A stretch of 64,000 nt of DNA from Piezodorus guildinii (taxonomy: Eukaryota; Arthropoda; Insecta; Hemiptera; Pentatomidae): NCBI GenBank assembly GCA_023052935.1, contig CM041293.1, positions 54,362,725-54,426,724 on the forward strand, given 5' to 3'. Position numbers and translations under genes: made by a program. Position 1 is the stretch's first letter. Every line of letters begins with the position of its first letter. Positions 34,900-45,980 of the stretch are shown one piece after another. The notes beneath the pieces are model-generated. The model had not been told where the DNA came from, made no database searches, and worked only from the letters and a program-made list of their open reading frames with translations.

Positions 34900-35190
34900 G
34901 GTGTTGGTTGACTTTAACATGGAAAGAAATGCATCTTGTCTGGTCCAAATTTATGGACCATTAAGTCGTTATGGATGATTATATTTGAGGGAAACTAGGG
35001 AGCACTGAAAATTATACCAAGGATTTTGGATTGTAAGGATTGAATACAAGAGGAAATCAAGGGATTCCCTTTTGTATTCATGCAATGATTACAAGAGAAA
35101 TGGTATAGCCATGCCTTGAAGGTCAACACCGTCTGTCCAAAGAGGCAGGCTCAATTTACAACTGGTTGTATGTTGGATGTTTGGATGTTG
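34900..35190 (-). pseudogene. degenerate Jockey-type LINE fragment
   Basis: Plus-strand blocks 'cgttatggatgattatattt', 'gggagcactgaaaattatac' and 'aaggattttggattgtaagg' align with the minus-strand Jockey ORF (equivalents near 52100-52180). All frames are broken and both ends are lost. Confidence 0.5.
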
Positions 35191-35194
35191 TAGA

Positions 35195-35648
35195 AAGGGT
35201 TGAGGGGAGATTTAAGATCACATGGACAATATAGATGACCTATACTCGTATATAAGGGAATTAAATGAATTATTTAAAAATTATTGAGGATTATATTATT
35301 TGTTTAAAATAAAAAAGACTACCGAGTGTCTTTATAAATTCTTAATATTTAATTTGATTTGTGATCAAACTGAAAAGGAAGAGCTGTGTTCAAATTATCT
35401 GCCCAGAGTGTCGTCAGGAGCCGGTAATCTGGGCCCCCAATTAGTACTTATTATTGTCATGTAAATGAGCCACTTGTAATTAATTGGGAGCTTAGAGCGG
35501 CTCTCTCTGTTCAAGTGTCCGAAAGCGGCGAGTGATGAAACATTTGAGCGATTTGTGCTTAAAGTAGCAATTAAACATTCAACTTAAGCATTTGTTATGA
35601 CTTTATTTATTTATTTTTTAGATTCTAATTAAAATATTTTATATATAT
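35195..35648. other. unassigned DNA
   Basis: A GC-richer patch lies at 35395-35545, without a motif. Confidence 0.35.
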
Positions 35649-35649
35649 A

Positions 35650-35930
35650 GGGATCACTTGTAGCTGGGTGGTTAGCATATACAGCCTCCTATGCCAAAAG
35701 TCACGGGTTCAAACCCGCATGTGGTCCTAAGATTTTTTAATGGGAGTAAAAAATCTTTAGTTATACACTCCTTCGGAGGACACGTTAAAAGGTGTTCCCG
35801 AGTCTCTGCGATGTCAGGTACTCGTCAAATATCCCTATTATAACCTGGATAGGCAAAATTTAGGATTCCCACTGTAGCATCGTCCGATTATCCATAGTTG
35901 CATATAGTGGCGTTAAATAAATAAACAATC
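35650..35930 (+). mobile_element. SINE family 1 copy
   Basis: Head with A box region (TGTAGCTGGGTGGTTAGCA) and B box GGTTCAAACC (about 35706-35715), body with TCCTTCGGAGGACACG, and tail GTTAAATAAATAAACAA. Flanks are TATATATA on both sides, a possible but low-information duplication. Confidence 0.8.
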
Positions 35931-36340
35931 AATATATATAAAATATATTAACGATGTAGAAGATGGTTAGGTTTAAATGTTAGGTATTAAAATTATTCAT
36001 CCTTAAAAAAACTGTTATATATTAGTTCCACATACACTCTTATATACACATCCTATACATTATTATTTAGCCAATTTTTATAATTATTATTGATTACTTG
36101 ATTTATTGCTATAATCTTGAAGTACTTTGATGAAAAAAAAAAGTCCTTTATTACTGTTTACTGTTTACTTATTATCATACTATTTCTTATTATATGTGTG
36201 TCGAGAATTCGGCCTTTATCTGGGCTGAGAAAAAAAAAGATAAGAATCAATAAAAATAAAAGAAAGAATAATAATAAGTTTTCCTTATGAATGTGTTAAT
36301 TCTTGAAGACCGCACCCTTAACCTCAGTCTCTCCGCTCAA
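35931..36340. other. AT-rich unassigned DNA
   Basis: Nothing recognised. Confidence 0.4.
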
Positions 36341-36660
36341 CAATTGAGACCTTTATTTCCAAAAGGACGTTTTTTACGAAATTGATTTTTTGACTTATTA
36401 GTATTCTAATTATTTAGTTGTATCTAAATCTTCTATTGGATTTAATACAATGAAATTCCTTTAAAAGCGCAGCTTAGGGATGAATCTATTTGATAAACGT
36501 TTCATTCCATAAGTTTAATATAGTAAAAAAAAATTCTAGATTTTAATGCGAAAGGAATAAAATAAGTTGGTTTGATAATGCAGTAAAGGGAGATTTTTTC
36601 GCTTCTTGTAAAATTTGATAGAATGGATATATTACCTTTTGGAAATCAACGTCCCAATTA
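36341..36660 (+). mobile_element. family G MITE, copy 2
   Basis: The left end is CAATTGAGACCTTTATTTCC and continues AAAAGG. The right end 'ggatatattaccttttggaa' continues ATCAACGTCCCAATTA. The inverted repeats are about 25-30 bp with few mismatches. The interior matches copies at 17107 and 55093, with a deletion of about 60 bp. Confidence 0.75.
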
Positions 36661-36739
36661 CTCCATTATTAAAAATTGCTTTAATCTTAGCTGCATAACG
36701 TTTGCACCTTGTCTCAGTGATAATATAACGTTAGTGAGG

Positions 36740-37472
36740 AGAGACTTTGCACATTTTGACACTTTGACATTTGCACAGACTCCTTATCGGCCCTGCTCAG
36801 CTTGAAGCGCCTTTTCACTACCGACTCTCTTATTCAAAATATTCTATTATCATTGCAGTCCACAATAGTTTCCAATAATTCAGTTTTTTTCGTCTGGGTA
36901 CCGAGCCACTGCGGTATAGTTGGCAATGAACTCGCAGATTGTGCAGCCAAAGAAGCAATAACAGATGGCATTCCCTTTACTGGGGTGCCTGTTGGCGACT
37001 ATGTTCATCATCAAGCAGCGGATTCGGTCGAAGTGGGGACAGATTTGGCATGACACTACTGACAACAAATTAAGGGAAATAAGAAGGGACATCTCCCATT
37101 GGCATTCGTCCCTACGACAAAAGCGAAGGGAAGAGGTTATCCTGGTATTGGACACACCCGACTAACTCACGGACATCTCATGGCACGGGAACCTCCTACG
37201 GACTGCCCAACATGCGGTTGCCCAATCTCTGTTAAACACATTTTGTCAGAGTGTAGTGCTTATGATAATCACAGAACACATATTGCAATTGACACTGACT
37301 TACCAATCGTTTTACAAGACAACATACAGACACCTGCAAAACTTTTTGGCTTCCTACGACAGACCGACTTGTACAATAGACTATATCATTTAATCCGTTT
37401 ATCATAGTGATTTAAGGCGAAAATGACCCAAGTGGTTTACACCTACAAAAAAAAAAAAAAAAAAAAAAAAAC
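36740..37472 (+). pseudogene. I-clade-like LINE: RNase H and zinc-knuckle tail, poly(A), TSD
   Basis: Reads the end of an RNase H domain (FVWVPSHCGIVGNELADCAAKEA, 36802-36990), then in another frame KWGQIWHDTTDNKLREIRRD and RREEVI. Back in the first frame it reads GIGHTRLTHGHLM with P-T-C-G-C-P-I-S-V-K-H-I-L-S-E-C (C-x2-C...H-x4-C knuckle), ending at 37407. The two frame changes make it inactive. A run of about 26 A's (37446-37471) is the tail. The exact duplication CGTTAGTGAGG at 36729-36739 and 37473-37483 fixes the insertion. An RNase H domain after the reverse transcriptase points to I, R1 or LOA relatives; the RLTHGHL motif fits I best. Confidence 0.85.
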
Positions 37473-37483
37473 CGTTAGTGAGG

Positions 37484-38835
37484 TACTTTTACTACTGTCT
37501 TGAGTCGCCCGAAACATTTTATCTCTTGCACATGCAAACCATATCCAACGAACTCATCCATGCCTTACAAGGCAACAGTAAAATCTGTAGTTTACACTTA
37601 AGAACGTCTGCAGTAACCGCTTTCGAAGGAAGTTTTTAAAAACCTTTACCTCTCACGTTTATAGTGTTTTTTTTTTAATTAGAGGGATTTATTTTTTAGT
37701 GTTATTAACGATTATTTTCATATCCATTAAATTCAAGTAATTTTCTTTCTAATATTAATATTTTATCTGGAGAATACCTCTTAACGTCTATGAAGAAGCA
37801 ATACTAAATGCTGTAGCGAATGAAGTTGTTTTTGTTTTTTTTTCAAAATTTAGACTTATTAAAGAAAGTTAATGGTTCTACATATTTTTTGCTTTGTATT
37901 TATGCGATACAGAATGATACTACTGAATGATTTAACATAAGAAATCGAGAGGATGAAAACAAATCAAGAGTCCATGGACCCCGATTTTGTAACCTCTATG
38001 AAAGTAAAGAGTTAGAAAGTTATGAAATGTGGGGCGTTAGTAAGACCACAGGATACCTAAAATGGTCATAAACTCGAATTCAGAAGGTTAGGGATAGCTG
38101 TGTTACCCACTTACACACGTGGAGGCCTTACTTGTGTAGGTGTGTGACTGTGTCTGTATCTGTTCATAAATGTGATATATTTTTAGTATTCCACTTCGTT
38201 TTTATTTTAATTTTCAATATTTTTTAAAAATTTGGTATAAGGTAAATGAATGAATTTAATTGGCAAATTATAATTATAAAATCTATGAGAGGAACCAAGT
38301 TCTTAAGAACCGGAATGATGACTTATAATAATTATCATTTCAAAGTCCTTCTATATCTCAAAAATATTGGTTTGCTAGATTATGCATTATTTTTTTAAAA
38401 ATGCGCATCCAATCCATTCCAGAGGAACTTGTTAAAATGACTCAACACTTGTTTAAATATTTACCAGGGAGTGGCACTAGTATCTCATTTTTCCTGTGTG
38501 TTTGTGTTATATCTATTTGTAAATTTACCTAAGGTTCAAAACGTATTTATGTTCACTTTATCCAGTTGTATGTAACGTTTATATGTTATCTCTCTTTTGG
38601 CATAGATTATGTTTTTATGTGAAATTAAAATGGTTTGATTTAGTCACCTAAAAAAAAAATTGGTGCAAACCTTACACAACATTGTGAAATTCCACCAAAT
38701 TTTTAACTTTATATTATAAATAGAATAAAAACAGAAAAGATAAGAATTAATCATTATCAACGTCATTTTTTTTAATTTAATGTTCTCATCATTGTCCTAA
38801 GTTTTCTTTTTGTTCAATATTTTTAAGATATTTAT
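37484..38835. other. AT-rich unassigned DNA
   Basis: No motif or element end was seen. Confidence 0.4.
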
Positions 38836-38839
38836 TTTT

Positions 38840-39120
38840 TTATTTATTTAACGTCCCTTCATGCTGCTGTGGCTAATCGGACGATGTTACATTAGGAGTC
38901 CTAAATTTTGCATATCCAGGTTTAATTAGGATAGGGATCTTTAACGAGTACCTGACATCGCACAGGCTCGGTACCACCTTTTAAAGTCTCCTACCAGGGA
39001 CGGCATAACTAAGGCTTTTTTACTCCCATTTAAAAATTCTAGGGCTACCTGTGAGTTTGAATCCGGACCTTAGGCATAGGAGGTTGTTATGCTAACCACC
39101 ATGCTACAGGTAACACCTTT
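38840..39120 (-). mobile_element. SINE family 1 copy
   Basis: Reverse complement of the family: tail TTATTTATTTAACGTCCC at the left, body, and tRNA-like head at the right ending 'catgctacaggtaacacc'. A possible imperfect duplication TTTTAA(G/A)ATAT lies at about 38821 and 39120. The B box is altered (GAGTTTGAATCC on the plus strand). Confidence 0.75.
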
Positions 39121-39124
39121 TTAA

Positions 39125-39396
39125 AATATATATTTGGCCGTTTCCAAAAGAAGTTTATTGATTTATTTCACTTTGGCTCCTTACAAAGTTTCGGCCTCTA
39201 GTTCCATCTTCAAGTATTCACCAAGCATATTTATCTGTATATACTCTTACACCGCTTCATGAACAGTGTCGTCCAACTTAGCTTATCAACATCTCATAGG
39301 TTTTCTATGCACGACTGTCGTGGCCGAAACGTTGTAAGGTGCGAAAGTGTAATAAATCAATCAACTTTGTTCGTAAACGGCCAAATATATATCTTA
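39125..39396. mobile_element. foldback element with ~70-bp inverted repeats
   Basis: The left arm 'atatatttggccgtttccaa' continues through 'gtttattgatttatttcact' to 'caaagtttcggcc' (about 39127-39197). The right arm is its inverted partner, from 'ggccgaaacgttgtaagg' through 'aataaatcaatcaactttgt' to 'aaacggccaaatatat' (about 39323-39393). The central loop is about 125 bp and contains 'ccatcttcaa'. No coding capacity. It sits directly beside the SINE at 38840. Confidence 0.8.
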
Positions 39397-39780
39397 CAAT
39401 AAAAAAAAATTATTGTTATTATTTATTTATTTTTTTGTCTTATTTATCTTTTATGTTAGAAAATTGTCTAAAATCATTAACTATCTCACTGAATATTGTA
39501 ATTCTACAGTCCTCTTATTTCCGAAACTGTTGCCGTAGCTGTGGTATTATTTGTTCTTTTTTCTCCTTAGTTAAATGTAAAATTCTTGTTAATATTTTTT
39601 TTTATTACTACTAAAAATTATGATCTATTACTTCATTTAAAAGCAATAAATGATATTTTAGTAGAAAACATTTTGGAAATTGAGCGTTTAAGCAGACAGT
39701 TACCTGGCTGATTTAAATGCCTGTTTAATTATATATCAATTCAACGAATGATATAAAAACCTTCACTTATTTTAAACTTT
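39397..39780. other. AT-rich unassigned DNA
   Basis: The 91-codon frame here (39339-39614) is AT-driven, and its first part lies in the foldback arm. Confidence 0.4.
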
Positions 39781-39781
39781 T

Positions 39782-40676
39782 TTACTTTCACTTACTATAT
39801 ATAGTGCGGGGAAGTATTGCGATCTTGAAAATATTCGAATTCCAGTTTTCAACGGAAATAAACGTTTTAGGGTCCCCTGATTCCAAATAACCAAGGCCCG
39901 CAAAAAGGTCTGTGTGTGTGGTAACTCCCGGGCGGAAACGGTAAGTCCTATGAAACTGAAATTTTATATGTAAGACAACTATACGCCCGAGACGTGACAA
40001 AACTTTTTTCATCAAAATGAGCTTACCAGAAGAGGCACTTTATACCATGCATTTTGCACCTTTTTTCGATTTTCTTGAAAACGGTTCCGACGATTTCGAT
40101 TAAACTCGCTATATCGATGTAAAATTTAATGGGCTTTAATATCAGGTAGGTTTTATTCTGATTAAAATGGTCTGACATGGCTTAAATGCCGATAATTTTA
40201 ATTTTCTATAAGTACCTTTAATTTTGTAGATTCAATAAAAATAACCATATTATCTTGTTAACGGTGATGAAAAACAGGTAAATATATAAACTGAATAAAT
40301 TCGATACCCAACACCCAACTAAAGGAGAAAACTGAAAAAATATATTTTTTATGGAAATTTTCGTTTTTTAACATAAGAATAGTAATATATATGTATGATA
40401 TACCGTTGGAAAGCTTGAGATTTTAGAAAAAATATTATCTCATACACAAGCTTTTAAAAGTTAGTAGAGAGTGATGAAAAGCCGATAAAACTAAGTTTTA
40501 TTTTATATAATAATATAATAGATATTTTAATAAAACACATGTTTCTATAGTAATTCCATTTTATTAATTCTTCAATGGTTTTACTCATTTTTATCTCTAA
40601 CTGTACATAAAAATTCTTTAATCGATTTTAGAAAGGGGGGTAAGTGAAAGTCGTGTGTTGTCCGCACCAGATTTTT
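39782..40676 (+). mobile_element. family D element, near-complete copy 4
   Basis: The left end is TACTTTCACTTACTATATATAGT followed by 'attgcgatcttgaaaa'. The conserved blocks follow in order: 'ggtcccctgattccaaataa', a short (TG)n, 'actcccgggcggaaacg', 'gcccgagacgtgaca', 'accatgcattttgcacc', 'ctatatcgatgtaaaattta', 'ataccgttggaaagct' and 'cttttaaaagttagtagaga'. The right end is GGTAAGTGAAAGTCGTGTGTTG followed by TCCGCACCAGA (about 40639-40671). A 75-codon antisense frame (39788-40015) recurs in other copies. Confidence 0.75.
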
Positions 40677-40799
40677 CTTAAATCACATGTGTGTAAACCG
40701 TTTTAATATAATCTAGTATAGTGGCCCTTGTAATATAATAATAGTGGCCCTACAGATGATCCATTTTAGCAAAAATGTTTATATAACACCCAGGACTAC

Positions 40800-40860
40800 A
40801 CTTTTTTTTTTTTTTTTTTATATAGAATTTCACTTTCTTAAGGTTTTTTTTTTTTTTATA
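40800..40860. repeat. poly-T tracts
   Basis: Two T-runs (about 40802-40819 and 40846-40857) beside the LINE remnant at 40880. Confidence 0.8.
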
Positions 40861-40879
40861 TATTTATTGATAAGATAAT

Positions 40880-41098
40880 TGCACTTATCAATCCTAACCC
40901 GCTCGCGGCCTTCTGATCTGTATGTAACGTCCCATCGACCCACAGCCTTCGTTTGATCGTTATTAATCCGAAACGCACCCCTCTAGAACTCCATTCCTTC
41001 CAGTATCCGTGAACCCCACACTCTTTCAACATTTAAATCCCGTCTATTCTTCCATTTTCTATCAATTCAACTCCTAAATAATCCCTATTAGACGCTTA
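40880..41098 (+). pseudogene. CR1/L2-like LINE C-terminal fragment
   Basis: Broken codons equivalent to LTRSRPSDLYVTSHRPTAF, LLIR and NSIPSSIR...TFKSRLF (compare HSRNTRSRPSDLYVTPHLTAAF at 33585-33908). About 220 bp in several frames; neither the palm nor the 3' tail is present. Confidence 0.55.
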
Positions 41099-41367
41099 TT
41101 TCAGGAAAAATCGACAAAAAAAACAGACAGATACGTTTATTTTTTTATTCAAATTTTCATTTTCTTGGGTACATCTAAGAGTGAATATTATTTCAAACGA
41201 TTATCTTTTCGAAGATGTAAGAATATATTATATATTATTTTGCAAACATTCTGGAGAATAGTCATTTCTTTTTTATTGAACTGTATATTTTTTTTTAATC
41301 ATTATATTTTTTATTATATATTATTTTTCTGTTCTCATGTTAACATAAATTTTTCTTATGTTGTTTA

Positions 41368-42250
41368 AATAAATAAATTCTTTATTATTCTGGGACATGT
41401 ACCTTTAGAATAAAGTATACAGAATATACAAAACGTGTTTTGTACAAAACATATAAACAAGTTAATAATTACTAACATATAATAGCAAATTTAAATGAGA
41501 AGAATACAACAAAAACAAAAAATAAAATAAATAAAAAAGCTTATTTACAATTTTATTGTGCCTGGGTTGAGTGATTAAATATGCGGGATTTGAAGGTAGA
41601 AAGAGAATTGGAGTGACGGATGGAAGGAGGAATGTAATTCCATAGGATTGTGGATCGAATGAGGAAGGATCTGTCGAAATGCGCAGTTCGGTGGGCCGCA
41701 CTGAATAAATCTGAAGGCCTGGAGCGTATACAACGAGGATGGATAGAGGATTTGAACTGTAGGAAGTCAAAAATGTATTATGGACGGCGGGATTGGATAA
41801 CCTGGTGAAGGAATGACGCAAGGAAATACTTGCGACGAATGGAAGGGTAAAGCCACTTCAACTCGCCATAAAATTAGGACACGGAGGTGTACCAAGGGAC
41901 CCGAAGATGAATCGGACAAAGCAATTGATTAAGCGTTTTATTTTTACCTCGAGATCTCCAGAAACACCATCGTATACCGTACAGCAATTGTCGAAGTGGG
42001 GGAATATTAGCGAGATAACGAGGAGCTTCCGGGTTTCATACGGGAATGGGTGACGGAGGGGATTCAGTCCCTTTAAGGTAAAAAAGGTGCGGCGGGAAAT
42101 TTCGGAAATATGGTTCTTGAAAGAGAGGGTTTGATCAAAGGTTACTCCCAGATTCCTGACGGTCGGGTAAAACTTTATAGGGTTATCATTTAGGAAGAGG
42201 GTTGGGATATATGGAACAGTTTTCAAGAGGTGATGGGATCCTATTACAAT
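41368..42250 (-). pseudogene. CR1/L2-like LINE, second 5'-truncated copy
   Basis: On the minus strand 41858-42226 reads IPTLFLNDNPIKFYPTVRNL, GVTFDQTLSFKNHISEISRR and DNCCTVYDGVSGDLEVKIKR. The part 41462-41821, in another frame, covers the C-terminus (degenerate NTRS/SIR region). The 3' end has the stem-loop TTCTGGGACATGTACCTTTA (plus reading, about 41388-41407) and an AAATAAATAAATT tail. It starts downstream of the YADD box, so it lacks the catalytic centre. Confidence 0.75.
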
Positions 42251-42289
42251 GGCTTTTGTTTGTACATTCTTATTAGAATTTATCTTTTA

Positions 42290-42445
42290 AGTTACTTTAT
42301 TTGTTTATTTTATTAGTTTAATTCAATTGTTTTCAATTATTTTACTCTAAGACTCCAGTCTTAAATCCACTTTCTATTTCCTGTTATATTATTCTGAAGG
42401 GACTTGTCCCAGAATAAATATAAACTTATTATTATTACTATTATT
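42290..42445 (+). mobile_element. CR1/L2-like LINE 3' end, inverted to its neighbour
   Basis: A 3' UTR with the stem-loop ATTCTGAAGGGACTTGTCCCAGAAT-type sequence (about 42389-42413): stems ATTCT/AGAAT and GGGAC/GTCCC. It is followed by a (TTA)n tail (42427-42445). It lies back to back with the minus-strand copy at 41368-42250, their 3' ends pointing outward. Confidence 0.7.
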
Positions 42446-42449
42446 ATAT

Positions 42450-43090
42450 ATCTTATGTATTAGAAAATGTGAATAGTGACGTTGAAAAAAAAAATCCAAA
42501 TGAGTTGAATTTTCGTGCTTTGATTCATTCATGAACCTTTTTCGTGGCTCCTTTTAGATGAATGAACTGGTATGACAATGTCGTTGCATTGTTGATAGCA
42601 GTAATTGAGACTGGGAACAATGTGTATAGCGGGCTCGGTCAACAAGGTGGTCTCTTATTCTATGGTAGAGTATATAATATGTGTTACATAACCCTGCTTT
42701 GAATATAATATATCTTAATAATAATAAGATTGATGTTGAAAGCGTAGGTATATAAAACTTATATAGGAAGTGCAGAGAATGTTCTTCGCCGATATCGCTC
42801 AAACTTTTTTGGTGATTCTTTATTAAACTAAATCTCGAGCCCGTATTTTTCAGTTTTGTCCAAAGAACCTAGACAGATCTCGTGTTTGAAGAATTACATC
42901 AACATATTTTCCAGTAAAACATTTAAAGAAGAGATAAAACCATTATTGATAATGTTTAGTCAAACTTGTGAGCCATCATCAGGGTATTACTGAGCAATGT
43001 CAAGCATAATCTGCTTTTGACTGACTCCCTATTATTTCAACCTACATTAAAACCATTAAATAATTGTTTTTTATCAAGTATTTATTTAAT
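42450..43090. other. unassigned DNA
   Basis: An 82-codon minus-strand frame (42554-42802) shows no motif I recognise. Confidence 0.35.
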
Positions 43091-43093
43091 TTT

Positions 43094-43919
43094 TTACTTT
43101 CACTTACTATATATAGTAAGGGAAAGTATTGCGATCGTGAAAATTTTCGAATTCCAGTTTTCAATGGAAATAAATGTTTTAGGGTCCCCTGAATCCAAAT
43201 AACAAATTCCCGCAAAAAGGTCTGTGTGTGTGTGTGTGGACTGGTAACTCCCGGGCGGAAACGAAAAGTCCTACGAAACTGAAATTTCATATTTAAGACA
43301 ACTATACGCCCGAGATGTTTCAAAAACTTTTTTTATCAAAATCGGTTAACCAGAAGAGCCTCTTTATACCATGCATTTTACACTTTTTTTATGATTTTCT
43401 TAAAAAAACGGCTCTAACGATTTTTATTAAACTCGCTATTTCGATGTAAAATTTAATGGGCTTTAATATCATGTAGGTTTCATTCTAATTAAAATAGTTT
43501 GACAGGGCTTAAATCCCGATATTTTAATTTTCTATAAGTACCTTTAATGTTTTAGATTCTATAAAAATAACCATATTATATAAAACTCAATTTTTTTTTT
43601 TTTTAATGCAGTTTTTTGTTACTGAACATAAGAACAGTAATATACATGTATAATATACCGTTGGAAAGCTAAAGATTTTAGAAAAAAATATTATCTTATA
43701 CACGAGCTTGTAAAAGTTAATAAATAGTGATGAAAAGCCGATAAAACTAACCGATGATTTTAGATAATAATACAAAAGATTTTTAATAAAAATTCAATTT
43801 AATTGATTGTTTAATAGTTTCACTTATTTTTATCTTAAACTGTATTTGAAAATTCTTTAATAGATTTTTAAAACGGAGGTAAGTGACATGTGTAACGTGT
43901 TTTGCCCGCACCACATTTT
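43094..43919 (+). mobile_element. family D element, near-complete copy 5
   Basis: It begins with a 32-nt palindrome (43096-43127) with a single mismatched pair, then 'attgcgatcgtgaaaatttt'. The internal (TG)n is at 43222-43239. It ends with GGAGGTAAGTGACATGTGTA and CCGCACCACA (about 43876-43918). The 93-codon antisense frame (43042-43323) is related to those in copies 3, 4 and 9. Confidence 0.8.
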
Positions 43920-45255
43920 TTTTTACTTACCGCAGTTTTAACAAGATGAACGAATATAGAGAAGGAACACGCTGTAGGTAGCTTTTACAAATAGATCTCA
44001 TAGGTTTGGCAGATTGGTCTTATATTGATCATAAACGCATCATATTAGTTCTTAAACTTAATAAATAGCGATCTGCTGATCATCATGAATATTCGGTATC
44101 GATATTGTTTAAAATACTTTACGATGGACATAGTTAAGATGATAGTGAAGAATTTCATAATGTTGAATAAAAAAAAAAAAAAAAATGAGATAAAACCCGG
44201 CCCCGTTCTACGCATTCCTGTGTGAGATAGTGAATGAAATCTTTATCTTCTTTGTTTATCTCGTTATTTCTTATCTCTGATCAGACGATCGCCATGATAG
44301 AAATTAATTTCAGCTGTGTTGAGTGTTACAAATGCTGTTAAATTCTGCCTATATTCGCACTATGGATTACTCATTTTTCTGACTGCCAGGTGAAGATTGG
44401 ATTTTGTTTTGTAATGAGTTATATATTTTACAAGCAATATTTGTATATCTACAATTAAATACAATATACATACTCAAATCAGTATGTATACCACTTGCTT
44501 TTTAGTTTTAACCATTTAGATAACTTCTAATTAAACTACATAAAAAAAATGTTAATTAATTAAGATAATTAAAATTGTAAATATAATGTTTTCGTGTGTT
44601 TTACTAGTTTATTATCTTTAAAAAAAACAAAAACATTTTAATATATTATTTAGCATTGTATAGTTAGACTTAAAGGGTGGATTAATTGGCAAGGGTTAGT
44701 CCTTAGTCTTTAGCCTTGGCAAATGGTGCGGTTTCAGGATTAGGATTGTTTAGAAAAATAATTAACCTAGTTCTAGTTTGCTACCAGTCCCTAAATTATT
44801 AAGCCTAGGTAAGCCTTATATATTTTTTTACTGTAATAATCAAGCAATAAGGAATAAAAAAGAGGAGGAGATAGAAAGAAACAAAAATACAACACACACA
44901 CACACACGTGTAGATTATATATATATATATAATTATACATAAATGTATAAAAGCATACACTCACTCAAAAAAGTTTCCATACAGCATGATTTTATTTTGC
45001 ATAGCTATTTATTTTCAACTTTACTATATATAAATAATTAACACTAATATTAAATAAAAAAAATAATATATTTATTTTCATTTCAACATTATTATAAAAC
45101 TTGGCAGAATGTCATTTGTTAATGATAGGTCGAAAAAGTTTTCATAGATTTTCAATATTAATCCTATTTGTTGTACTATGACCGTATTTGCAGTGTTATA
45201 TGTATAATTATTATCCCTATAATCAAATCTTAGTTCAGTAGTACTGTATGACTTG
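43920..45255. other. AT-rich unassigned DNA
   Basis: A-runs, a short (CA)n at 44893-44907 and (TA)n near 44918-44930; otherwise nothing. Confidence 0.4.
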
Positions 45256-45261
45256 TTGTTT

Positions 45262-45432
45262 TCTTTCTTACCACACGCACACACACACTCAGACCTTTTA
45301 GCGGAACTTGGTCAATTGGACTCAGGGGACCATAAACGTGTGTTCCCGTTAAAAAATAGAATTCATAAATTTTCGCTATAGCAATGCTTTCCCTTACAAT
45401 ATATTTCATATATAGGTAAGAAAAGTAAAAAT
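45262..45432 (-). repeat. family D, left-end fragment
   Basis: (AC)n, 'acttggtcaattggactcag', 'gggaccataaacg', 'gctatagcaatgctttccct' and 'tatttcatatataggtaaga': the left 170 bp of the family in minus orientation. Confidence 0.65.
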
Positions 45433-45980
45433 TTAAAATAAACAAAAACGTTACAGATGAATATAGCGGCTATATCGCCAAAAATTAAAAATTGCCCCTT
45501 AATAAAGAGATATAGTATTGACTGCTTTTTGTGTTACGTAACTTAATTAAATAAATTATTTTATTATTATAATGCTGCCTATTCTTGGACACAATCACAC
45601 GCACACACACATATATATACTATGATTTGCCAGGTCAGCGCAATATATTTGGTGTTAGGAATCGACCGCCCTTGTAGCCTGCTGCTCAACTTAATCATTT
45701 CGCCTAGAACCGGTCCGGCAAGTTCTCTGTCTACTCTATCACATCCTATAATTACACCTTCCTCAAATATTTCCTTGTATAATTAGTGATTATAGCTAAA
45801 TTGGTGAATATTTATCAATTAACATATTATTCGCTATTAAGTGTTACTAATTATGATAATAAAAAAAATTGTTGGCATTCAACGTAGGTAGAATACCGTA
45901 TATGTAATGTCCATAAACAAAACAACTTTAATTTTCCGTTGATGTATAGGCGTATAAACATTTTCGAGATGATTTATTTT

